Assembly: GCA_900754615.1 (NCBI GenBank)
Contig: CAAEDN010000075.1
Span: 1-24,423, forward strand
From: an uncultured Holdemanella sp.
Lineage (GTDB): Bacteria > Bacillota_I > Bacilli_A > Erysipelotrichales > Erysipelotrichaceae
Length of the DNA: 24,423 nucleotides
Direction of reading: 5' to 3'
Below, piece by piece: positions 14,465-21,552 of this stretch (the stretch's first letter is position 1; each line of letters opens with the position of its first letter). A program made the translations under genes and the position numbers. Under the pieces are notes generated by a model, which was not told where the DNA came from, did no database searches, and saw nothing but the letters and a program-made list of their open reading frames with translations.

Positions 14465-15418
14465 ATGAATCGAACGAACTTGTGCATTCGCATGCTGCAA
14501 CTATTAAAGGCAAGAGGAAAAATGAATACGGCACAGCTAGCCGAAGCTTTAGAAGTCAATCCTCGTAATATCCGTGAATTTAAAAAGGAACTTGTACTTG
14601 CCGGCTATAATGTGGAAGAAGTCAAAGGTAGATATGGAGGGTATATATTGAATGATCAATATGATCTTCCTGTTACCGTTTTTACGGATGAGGAAAAGGA
14701 TGCCCTGGTTCAATCATACAAATTTATGCGTACGCAAAAAGATTTCAAACCATTGACTCTCTATTGTGATGCCATGGACAAAATTATTGCGACAAGTAAG
14801 ATTTCTTCCAATGATTCACTTCACTACATGTCAAATCAAGATATTGAGATTGATGAAAATACATCCCGAATGATTGATACGACGCAAAAAGCCATTCATC
14901 ATGGCTTATGCGTCCTTTTGTCGTACCAGTCTTTGAAGGATGAAACACCTATTGAATTTGAAGTAGAACCCTATGAAATTATTCATTATCATAAATCTTA
15001 TTACTTGATTGGTTTTTCATTACTAAGAAAAGATTATCGTATGTATCGCTTTAGTAATCAGCGTATGTTTAAGTGTGAACTGTCTTCAAGAAGCTTTATT
15101 CGTGACAATCATTTTCATTTAAGCAATCATATTGGAGAACATTCTTTAATCAAGCTGGATATGAAACAAATCCGGGTTCGCGTTTATCATAAAGATAATG
15201 GATTGCGCTTTTTTCATGAAAAAAAATGGGGGAACAACCTGCAAATCATTAATAAACAAAATGAATTTACCGACTTTGAATTTTTTACGGATGATATGTC
15301 TGGACTCTATCAATTCTTGTTTTCTATGCAAGATCAGATGGAATTACTAGGACCTGAAGAGGTTCGCTTCGAGTATGTTAAAAGAGTAGAAAAAATAATT
15401 AACACTTATAAAGGATGA
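14465..15418 (+). CDS. HTH and WYL-domain transcriptional regulator
   Basis: A 317-aa protein. Residues 5-60 form a winged helix (LQLLKARGKMNTAQLAEALE, VNPRNIREFKKEL, GYNVEEVKGRYGGYIL) of the type preceding WYL domains. Residues 140-215 form the WYL domain: VLLSYQSL, then EVEPYEIIHYHKSYYLIGFS (YYL at 179-181 replacing WYL) and YRMYRFSNQRM with the ligand-contact arginines. WYL domains bind nucleic acid or nucleotide ligands, and such regulators often control DNA-damage or defence genes. The start at 14465 follows AAAGGAAAAG. The longer in-frame extension to 14375 runs inside the ankyrin gene. It probably regulates its own cluster, but no operator was identified. Confidence 0.87.
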   Translation: MNRTNLCIRMLQLLKARGKMNTAQLAEALEVNPRNIREFKKELVLAGYNVEEVKGRYGGYILNDQYDLPVTVFTDEEKDALVQSYKFMRTQKDFKPLTLYCDAMDKIIATSKISSNDSLHYMSNQDIEIDENTSRMIDTTQKAIHHGLCVLLSYQSLKDETPIEFEVEPYEIIHYHKSYYLIGFSLLRKDYRMYRFSNQRMFKCELSSRSFIRDNHFHLSNHIGEHSLIKLDMKQIRVRVYHKDNGLRFFHEKKWGNNLQIINKQNEFTDFEFFTDDMSGLYQFLFSMQDQMELLGPEEVRFEYVKRVEKIINTYKG

Positions 15419-15461
15419 AAAGATATCAAAATTGAAGTACAATAGGATTGGTGAATTTTTT

Positions 15462-16931
15462 ATGTTACATGTATCAGATTTAATGCGTGAAATGAAATGT
15501 GAGTGTTTCTGCTGGAACAGTGCTCATAATTCACTTCACCAGGAAAGTTTTTATAAGATGGATTGTCCATTTTCCGATTTATGGAAAACCTATTTACATG
15601 CCAATGACTGTGCATTAGGCCACTCTATGGATTCAAATGAACAATCTTTAAGTTTATTAGAAGAAAATGACGTTGTATGTTTTGCACGCTTTGAATATAA
15701 AGAGTGTCGAACTAAGATTCCATATCTAAAAAAATTAGATAATGGATATATGGCTGTCTATCCGCATTTAAGTGCATATCCAAAAGAAAATGAAGCATTG
15801 ATCATGAAGGTCAATCAAATCATTCTTGCACATTGTGGTGTGAATGTTGTAGAAAATCGCGTTCTTTATTTAAATAAAGAATATGTTCGTAAAGATACAT
15901 TAGATTTAAATGGATTGTTGGCTACAAGTGATAAGTTGTTTAATAAACGAAATCACTTGTCAAAAACTATTAAAGAATGTATGGAAGAAATAAATATTGA
16001 TTTAGATGCCTGGATCGAGCGAACAAAACAAATTTTAAATAAACCAAGTATTACACCTGTACGCACAAAACAATGTACAGCGTTAAGACGTTGTAACTAT
16101 TATCCGATTTGTTTTGATGAATCCAATGAACCAGATGATTCGATCTTATTCTTTACAACGAATCAGCATAAGCTCGATGCATATGAAAAAGGTATTCGCC
16201 ATATTTATGAATTGCCACTTTCACAAATTGAAGGTTTCCGTCTTCAATATGCACAATATATGGCGAGTAAGACAAAAAAACCATTTATGGATAGAGCGGC
16301 TTTACAAGTGTGGTTGAAACAAATTCAATATCCAATCTCTTATTTAGATTTTGAATGGGACACTTTTGCGGTTCCGCCTTTTGAAAATATGAAGCCATTC
16401 GATGTATTGTGTTTCCAATATAGTTTGCATGTAGAATCAAAGGATGGAGACTTGAAACATTATAACTTCTTTGAATCAAAAGATTGTCGCAGACATTTTG
16501 TTGAGCAGCTGATTGAAGACCTACCTAAATCAGGAACAATTCTTGTATACAATATGGAGGGTGCGGAAAAGTTAAGGCTTTTGCAACTTGCGAATCAGTT
16601 TGAAGAATATCGGGAGGAATTAGAATCGATTTGTGCAAGAATGGTCGATTTATCTAAACCATTTGAAGCTGGATTGTACTATAATTCAAAAATGCGAGGA
16701 CACTATTCATTAAAAAATATTTTGCCTGTTTTTTCTCAGGATGTTTCCTATCAAGATTTAGACATTCAAAATGGTTTGAATGCAGTTTTTGCCTATCGTA
16801 CGTATGACGATAAAAGCGAAGAAGAAAAAAAAGAAGTAAAAGAAGCTATATCAACATATTGCCAAATGGATACATTTGCAGAATATGTTGTATATCATGG
16901 TTTATTACAGGAGGTAGAAAAAAATGCCTAA
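15462..16931 (+). CDS. DUF2779 protein: Cas4-like N-terminus plus DEDDy exonuclease-like domain
   Basis: A 489-aa protein. Near the N-terminus, C13-E-C15-F-C17-W, and later C205, C211 and C217 (C-x5-C-x5-C), look like the iron-sulfur ligands of Cas4/AddB-type nucleases. In the segment between, where R.D.L and E.K catalytic residues are expected, it reads RTKIPYLKKLDNGYMAVYPH, so the nuclease site seems lost. The C-terminal part (about 290-485) is RNase H/DnaQ-like: YLDFEW with D296 and E298, VYNMEGAEK (N364, E366), and Y466CQMD470, the YxxxD of DEDDy exonucleases. ATG 15462 was chosen because GGTGA lies 7 bases upstream and MLHVSDLMREMKC matches the usual beginning. The TTG at 15432 is a poor alternative. 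It overlaps the next gene by 8 bases. Confidence 0.8.
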   Translation: MLHVSDLMREMKCECFCWNSAHNSLHQESFYKMDCPFSDLWKTYLHANDCALGHSMDSNEQSLSLLEENDVVCFARFEYKECRTKIPYLKKLDNGYMAVYPHLSAYPKENEALIMKVNQIILAHCGVNVVENRVLYLNKEYVRKDTLDLNGLLATSDKLFNKRNHLSKTIKECMEEINIDLDAWIERTKQILNKPSITPVRTKQCTALRRCNYYPICFDESNEPDDSILFFTTNQHKLDAYEKGIRHIYELPLSQIEGFRLQYAQYMASKTKKPFMDRAALQVWLKQIQYPISYLDFEWDTFAVPPFENMKPFDVLCFQYSLHVESKDGDLKHYNFFESKDCRRHFVEQLIEDLPKSGTILVYNMEGAEKLRLLQLANQFEEYREELESICARMVDLSKPFEAGLYYNSKMRGHYSLKNILPVFSQDVSYQDLDIQNGLNAVFAYRTYDDKSEEEKKEVKEAISTYCQMDTFAEYVVYHGLLQEVEKNA

Positions 16932-17898
16932 TATTATTACACATACTTTATTTGCACGAGAAATTTTTGATAAAGTGGATGAAAGTACACATGATTTATT
17001 TGAACCCCGTCTTCAATTGTTAGAAATAGGATCAAATGGACCTGACTTTTTGTTCTTTCATGGAATGAATCCAAAAGATTTTTATAAAAAAAGCGATTTA
17101 AGAGTTGCTGGGTCTATGTTTCATGCAGGACATGTTAACGAGTTCTATCAAAAAGCCTTGATTTCGATTCGCAATGAAAGGGATGAAGAAATCAAAAAAG
17201 ATATGATGACTTATGTTTGCGGTCATTTATGTCACTGGGCTTTGGATGCGACAACACATCCTTATGTTTTTTATCGTACAGGAACATGTAAAGGGAAAAG
17301 TGCCTGGTATCACCACCGTTTTGAATCTTTGTTAGATGCGATCATGTTAAAGGTGAAAAGAGAATGTACAATTGAAGATTTTAAATTTTATGAAATCTGT
17401 GATGTTACAAAAGAACAGGCTCGTGCCATTGCCCGTATTTATGTCCCTGCAATTCGACAGATTTTAGGTTTTGATATACAGCCACACCAGATTTTGGAAA
17501 GCTTGAATGACTGGCATTTTATTGAAACATTGTTTTATGATGCTTCTGGAAATAAACTTAAATCTTTGCAGACATTAGAGTCTTTCACGAAGGCTTATAA
17601 TTCTTTATCAGGTTATATCGTTCCAAATGAACCGAATGATCCATATGATGTTATGAATCTTTTGCATAAAAGATGGGTACATCCTAGTGATGATACATTT
17701 GTTTCAACAGAAAGTTTCTTTGATTTATATGATCGTGCACAATTATTAGCGATGGAAGCCATTCGCTTATTCTTAGCTGCTTGTTCAAATCCAGATCTAG
17801 ACGAAGATCTATTGTTGTTGATCAAGGATCGCAATTATAATCTTGGTACAAGTGATCATAGGGAAATGACAAATTTTGATTTAATCTACGAAAATTAG
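16924..17898 (+). CDS. Zinc-dependent phospholipase C-family protein
   Basis: A 324-aa protein of the PF00882 type. The N-terminus MPNIITHTLFAREI supplies H7. GSNGPDFLFFHG gives D41 and H46, and VCGHLCHWALDATTHPY gives H101, H104, D108 and H112, with H130, H131, E134 and D138 further on. These are the expected zinc ligands. Unlike secreted phospholipases there is no signal peptide, so it is probably cytoplasmic, and its substrate may not be phospholipid. AGGAGG at 16909-16914 is a good ribosome binding site inside the upstream gene. The ATG overlaps the end of the DUF2779 gene, so the two are translationally coupled. Confidence 0.82.
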   Translation: MPNIITHTLFAREIFDKVDESTHDLFEPRLQLLEIGSNGPDFLFFHGMNPKDFYKKSDLRVAGSMFHAGHVNEFYQKALISIRNERDEEIKKDMMTYVCGHLCHWALDATTHPYVFYRTGTCKGKSAWYHHRFESLLDAIMLKVKRECTIEDFKFYEICDVTKEQARAIARIYVPAIRQILGFDIQPHQILESLNDWHFIETLFYDASGNKLKSLQTLESFTKAYNSLSGYIVPNEPNDPYDVMNLLHKRWVHPSDDTFVSTESFFDLYDRAQLLAMEAIRLFLAACSNPDLDEDLLLLIKDRNYNLGTSDHREMTNFDLIYEN

Positions 17899-17907
17899 GT
17901 GGAAGGG

Positions 17908-17936
17908 TTTACAAGTTTACGATTTAGGCGTATTAT
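17908..17936 (+). promoter_or_regulatory. Promoter of a candidate small RNA
   Basis: TTTACA (17908-17913), exactly 17 bases, then TATTAT (17931-17936). The start is predicted near G17943. No reading frame with an RBS follows before the terminator at 18049-18081. Confidence 0.65.
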
Positions 17937-17942
17937 ATGGAT

Positions 17943-18081
17943 GGTAAGAGATAGAAAGTATGGCTCACCTTTCGACTCAATATCCATCTTATGTGTATAT
18001 ATCCTTCCTTAAAAACACATAAGAAATTACTTTATCGATCCTTTCGATGAAAGAAAGCACTTTGGTGCTTTCTTTCTTTTT
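17943..18081 (+). ncRNA. Candidate structured small RNA, about 140 nt
   Basis: A non-coding stretch with its own promoter and terminator. Predicted elements in order: GAAAG...CTTTC (about 17954-17973); a perfect 10-bp stem TCTTATGTGT (17987-17996) with ACACATAAGA (18015-18024) closing an 18-base loop that contains ATCCTTCCTT; an 8-bp stem TTTATCGA (18031-18038) with TCGATGAA (18044-18051) and loop TCCTT; and the terminator hairpin. Exposed CU-rich loops are a hallmark of Gram-positive sRNAs that pair with Shine-Dalgarno sequences. It does not match 6S RNA, tmRNA, SRP RNA, RNase P or a riboswitch that I know. The alternative is an untranslated leader, but efp has its own promoter downstream of the terminator. 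Confidence 0.55.
18049..18081 (+). terminator. Terminator of the candidate small RNA
   Basis: A perfect 12-bp stem GAAAGAAAGCAC (18049-18060) and GTGCTTTCTTTC (18065-18076), loop TTTG, then TTTTT. Confidence 0.9.
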
Positions 18082-18082
18082 C

Positions 18083-18110
18083 TTGACAATTTCTTTGCGT
18101 GATATAAAAT
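18083..18110 (+). promoter_or_regulatory. efp promoter
   Basis: A consensus TTGACA (18083-18088), a 16-base spacer and TAAAAT (18105-18110), starting two bases after the preceding terminator T-run. The leader is about 30 nt, with AAAGGAG before the efp start. Confidence 0.8.
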
Positions 18111-18147
18111 AATTAGCGTCGAATATACAAATAAAAGGAGTAAGAAA

Positions 18148-18708
18148 ATGATTAGTTCAAATGATTTAAAACCAGGTTTAACAATCTTAGTTGATGGTGA
18201 AATTTATACGGTTTTAGAAGCATCACAAAATAAAACAGCTCGTAGTGCAATGGTTGTTAAGGCAAAAGTTCGTAACATCCGTACAGGAAGTAATGTCGAA
18301 TTATCTTGGGGTGGTGGTGAAAAGGTAGAACCAGCTCAAATCGAAAAAAGAGAAATGCAGTATTTATATGATACAGAAGATGCGATGGTATTTATGGATA
18401 ATGAAACGTATGATCAAGTTGAAATTCCTATGGATCGTTTAAAATGGGAAAGAAACTTTATTGTCGCAAATTCAAATGTAAATATTTCAAGTTATGAAGG
18501 TGAAATTCTCGGTGTTATTTTGCCAGACAAGGCGACTTTAAAGGTTGTTGAGTGTGAACAAGCGGTTAAGGGAGATACTGCAACTTCTGCAAGTAAAAAT
18601 GCCGTATTAGAAACGGGATTAGAAGTAAAAGTTCCTTTATTTATCAACCAAGATGAAATGATCATTGTAAATACAAATGATGGAAAATATTCAGGACGTG
18701 CAAAATAG
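18148..18708 (+). CDS. efp: Elongation factor P
   Basis: A 186-aa translation factor that binds between the P and E sites and relieves ribosomes stalled at proline runs. Three beta-barrel domains are recognisable: the KOW-like N-terminal domain (PGLTILVDGEIYTVLEA), the central domain (REMQYLYDTEDAMVFMDNETYDQVEI) and the C-terminal one with the family signature around KGDTATSASKNAVLETG and VPLFINQDEMIIVNTNDGKY. The tip loop is unusual. Where most Firmicutes have PGKGAAF with a modified lysine, this protein reads NKTARSAMV with R32 at the tip. This resembles the arginine-type EF-P glycosylated by EarP in some Proteobacteria. ATG 18148 follows AAAGGAG and has its own promoter. The gene ends in a terminator overlapping its stop codon. 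Confidence 0.96.
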   Translation: MISSNDLKPGLTILVDGEIYTVLEASQNKTARSAMVVKAKVRNIRTGSNVELSWGGGEKVEPAQIEKREMQYLYDTEDAMVFMDNETYDQVEIPMDRLKWERNFIVANSNVNISSYEGEILGVILPDKATLKVVECEQAVKGDTATSASKNAVLETGLEVKVPLFINQDEMIIVNTNDGKYSGRAK

Positions 18709-18732
18709 GCAAACGCCTATTTTTCTTTTTTT
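18702..18732 (+). terminator. efp terminator
   Basis: AAAATAGGC (18702-18710), loop AAAC, GCCTATTTT (18715-18723), then a T-rich run. The efp stop codon TAG is in the left arm. Confidence 0.85.
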
Positions 18733-18743
18733 GTTGAATAGTG

Positions 18744-18749
18744 TATAAT
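18744..18749 (+). promoter_or_regulatory. -10 element of the 18775-22837 operon
   Basis: A perfect TATAAT preceded by TG, 26 bases before the start codon. The -35 region is only T-rich. It directly follows the efp terminator. Confidence 0.5.
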
Positions 18750-18774
18750 AGTAAAGAATGTTTAGGAGGTACTT

Positions 18775-19545
18775 ATGACTCAACTTTCAAGAAAACAAAA
18801 GTATCAAGAACTTAGAGATCGTTTAGATGAAGAGACTACGGCAGCGCAAGCGCAGCCTGTTAAATTGCAAAGATTATCTCGTGTAGATAATAATTTATCG
18901 CATGCGAACAAGCCATTGTATCCACATGATACAGTGCGTGTTTCACCAACTGTAAAAGAAATGCCAACTTCACCTGTTATGGAAGATTTGTTAGGGGAAG
19001 TTAAGCAATATAATATTGATAATGGAAATCGTATTACAGATGATACGCAAATCAATATTTTAAAACAGTTAGATACAACAGAAACACGAAAAAGAAATCA
19101 ACATGTGATTCCTATGGATACAGATGATGAAGATTTAGGTTCAACCATGAAGATTTCAAAACAAAAACAGCCAGAATTAGAAAGAGTGGCTCGTGTTGAA
19201 CCAAAAGAAGAAAAGATTGTTTTATCGAGTCAAGATGTACAAGATATCAAAGAAACAGATGATGATCTAGATTTAATGTATCTGTCTCATGATGATTTTG
19301 ATAAAACAGAAGAACAACCAAGAAGTGAAAAGAAGAAGAAATCAAAGCGTAAAAAAGAAAAACGTGATGAACTTGAATCTATGCCAAGTGCAAAGATGAG
19401 AATGAAAACTTCAGATTTCGAAAAAGCAAGTAAACATAAAGAAAAGAAAAGCTCAGAAATTGTCTTAAATGTTGTTTTAGCTATTTTGATTGTTGCTTTA
19501 GTGGCAATCATTGGTTATTTAGTTTGGACATTTAAGAGTATTTAA
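18775..19545 (+). CDS. Hypothetical protein with a disordered cytoplasmic region and C-terminal membrane anchor
   Basis: A 256-aa protein with AGGAGG just upstream. Residues 1-225 are polar and probably largely disordered: an N-terminal basic segment (LSRKQKYQELRDRL), acidic stretches (DTDDEDLG, ETDDDLDLMYLSHDDFD) and a strongly basic run EKKKKSKRKKEKR at 185-197. One hydrophobic segment at 229-252 (IVLNVVLAILIVALVAIIGY) lies 4 residues from the C-terminus. By the positive-inside rule the long region is cytoplasmic, a tail-anchored topology. I do not recognise a family. Its place as the first gene before cmk-der-gpsA, and the basic and acidic tracts, hint at a role in envelope or division, but that is speculation. 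Its stop overlaps a possible cmk start. Confidence 0.8.
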   Translation: MTQLSRKQKYQELRDRLDEETTAAQAQPVKLQRLSRVDNNLSHANKPLYPHDTVRVSPTVKEMPTSPVMEDLLGEVKQYNIDNGNRITDDTQINILKQLDTTETRKRNQHVIPMDTDDEDLGSTMKISKQKQPELERVARVEPKEEKIVLSSQDVQDIKETDDDLDLMYLSHDDFDKTEEQPRSEKKKKSKRKKEKRDELESMPSAKMRMKTSDFEKASKHKEKKSSEIVLNVVLAILIVALVAIIGYLVWTFKSI

Positions 19546-19556
19546 TGGTGTTATAT

Positions 19557-20207
19557 ATGAAGAAAATTAATATTGCGATTGATGGTCCAAGTGGAGTTGG
19601 AAAAAGTACGATTGCAGATATTGTTGCTGAAAAGTTAAATATGTCACATTTAGATACGGGAGCTATGTATCGTTGTGTAGCATATAAAACATTAAAGAAT
19701 CATATCGACATTCATGATGAAAAGGCAATGTCCGATTTGATGGATTCCATTGAAATTCGCTTTGATGAAGATAACCATGTCTATTTAGATGGAGAAGATG
19801 TTTCTAAAGAGATACGTATGAATGATGTTTCTATGCAAGCAAGTAAAACAAGCCAGTTAGCCATTGTACGTAAAAAATTAGTGAATCTTCAACAAAAGGT
19901 ATGTGCCAGCAAGGGCTTTATTGTAGATGGAAGAGACATTTGCTCGGTTGTCTTGCCAGATGCAGAGGTTAAAATCTTTATGAGCGCGACAAGTAAGGCG
20001 AGAGCCCAAAGAAGGTATGATGAATATCTTTCAAAAGGAATTGATGCGGATTATGAAACAATCTATCAGGATATTGTAGCTAGAGATTATCAGGACACGC
20101 ATCGTGAAAACTCACCTCTAATTAAAACAGAGGATGCGATTGAAATTGATACTTCCAATTTAACAATTGATGAAGTTGTTTCAAAAGTATTAGAAATAGT
20201 CGGATAA
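19557..20207 (+). CDS. cmk: Cytidylate kinase
   Basis: A 216-aa enzyme that phosphorylates CMP and dCMP with ATP. It has P-loop GPSGVGKS at 10-17, the CMP-binding segment DTGAMYR at 33-39, DGRDI at 124-128 (followed by Cys-Ser where Gly-Thr is usual), and the lid region ARAQRRYDEYLSKG and RDYQDTHRENSPL. The length is normal. ATG 19557 gives the usual MKKINIAIDG start. The in-frame ATG 19545, which overlaps the upstream stop, would add MVLY. Neither has a strong ribosome binding site (only GGTG at 19547-19550), so translation is probably coupled to the upstream gene. It sits in the conserved order cmk-der-gpsA-HU. Confidence 0.95.
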   Translation: MKKINIAIDGPSGVGKSTIADIVAEKLNMSHLDTGAMYRCVAYKTLKNHIDIHDEKAMSDLMDSIEIRFDEDNHVYLDGEDVSKEIRMNDVSMQASKTSQLAIVRKKLVNLQQKVCASKGFIVDGRDICSVVLPDAEVKIFMSATSKARAQRRYDEYLSKGIDADYETIYQDIVARDYQDTHRENSPLIKTEDAIEIDTSNLTIDEVVSKVLEIVG

Positions 20208-20227
20208 TGTAGAAAGGGGACCACAAT

Positions 20228-21535
20228 ATGATTCGAGGTACTGTGGCCATAGTAGGTCGGCCAAATGTCGGAAAATCAACGATATTTAATCGTTTGATTG
20301 GACAAAGAAAGAGCATTGTAGATGATACACCCGGAGTAACAAGAGATAGAATTTATGGTGAAGTGGAATGGCTGACACAAACTTTTCGCTTGATCGATAC
20401 GGGTGGTATTCAAATTGAGGACCAGGCGTTTGCCCAGGAAATCAATATGCAGGTAGATATTGCGATTGAAGAAGCGGATGTCATTATCTTTTTAACTTCG
20501 GCAAAAGAAGGTGTGATGACAGATGATACGGTAATCGCAAGAAAACTTCAAAAGTGTAAAAAGCCAGTTATTTTGGCTTGTAATAAAGTAGACAATCCAG
20601 AATTACAGATGAATGTATATGAATTCTATGCATTAGGTCTAGGTGATCCGGTTGTTCTTAGTGGAGCACATGGAATCGGATTAGGTGACTTGTTAGATCT
20701 TGTGATGGAAAAACTTCCTGAAAAAAATCTAGCTCCATATGAAGGAATTACTTCATTCTGTGTAATTGGTCGTCCAAACGTTGGAAAATCAAGTTTAGTC
20801 AACTCTATCCTTAAAGAGGAACGTGTTATTGTATCCAATGTCGAAGGTACAACGCGTGATGCGATTGATACGCCATTCCATGTTGACGACAAAGAATATA
20901 TGATCATTGATACGGCGGGTATTCGTAAAAAAGGTAAGATTTATGAGGATATTGAAAAATATTCTATCTTACGTGCTTTAAGTGCAATTGATCGAAGTAA
21001 TGTAGTATTATTCTTAATTGATGGAGAAAAAGGAATTCGTGAACAAGATAAACACGTAGCAGGACTTGCTCATGATGCCGGAAAAGGTGTTATCATTGTC
21101 TACAATAAGTGGGATACGGTTGAAAAAGATGAGAAGACCATGTCTAAGATTGAAAAGGAAATTCGTGCACAATTCTTATATTTGAACTATGCACCTATTG
21201 CGTTTACTTCAGCTTTAACGGGAAGTAAAGTAAATCAATTGATTCCTTTGATTGATCAAGTGCATGATGCATGTACATTGCGTATTCCAACAAATATTTT
21301 AAATGATGTGATTCTAGATGCACAGATGATGAATCCAGCTAAGCCTCATTTAGGAAAGCAATTAAAGATTTATTATGCTTCTCAAGTTGCGGTTGAACCA
21401 CCAACAATTGTCTTGTTTGTGAATGATCCAGAATTATTACATTTTAGTTATAGTCGTTATATTGAAAATAAATTAAGAGAAGCATTTGGCTTTACGGGTA
21501 CACCAATTAAGATTTTGGCTCGTAAACGCTCATAG
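20228..21535 (+). CDS. der: Ribosome assembly GTPase Der (EngA)
   Basis: A 435-aa protein with two tandem GTPase domains and a C-terminal KH-like domain, needed for maturation of the 50S subunit. Domain 1: GRPNVGKST at 10-18, DTPGVTRD at 33-40, DTGG at 57-60 and NKVD at 119-122. Domain 2: GRPNVGKSS at 181-189, EGTTRD at 206-211, DTAG at 228-231 and NKWD at 293-296. The KH-like domain covers about 350-435. It starts at ATG 20228 after AAAGGGGA, 20 bases after cmk. Length and motifs are all normal. Confidence 0.97.
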   Translation: MIRGTVAIVGRPNVGKSTIFNRLIGQRKSIVDDTPGVTRDRIYGEVEWLTQTFRLIDTGGIQIEDQAFAQEINMQVDIAIEEADVIIFLTSAKEGVMTDDTVIARKLQKCKKPVILACNKVDNPELQMNVYEFYALGLGDPVVLSGAHGIGLGDLLDLVMEKLPEKNLAPYEGITSFCVIGRPNVGKSSLVNSILKEERVIVSNVEGTTRDAIDTPFHVDDKEYMIIDTAGIRKKGKIYEDIEKYSILRALSAIDRSNVVLFLIDGEKGIREQDKHVAGLAHDAGKGVIIVYNKWDTVEKDEKTMSKIEKEIRAQFLYLNYAPIAFTSALTGSKVNQLIPLIDQVHDACTLRIPTNILNDVILDAQMMNPAKPHLGKQLKIYYASQVAVEPPTIVLFVNDPELLHFSYSRYIENKLREAFGFTGTPIKILARKRS

Positions 21536-21552
21536 TTAAAAAGGAGTAAAAT

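Noticed and set aside
17899..18147. 6S RNA, riboswitch or T-box reading of the region before efp
   Set aside because: There is no long rod with a central bubble, no T-box motif and no known aptamer signature. A terminator followed by a separate efp promoter argues against a leader.
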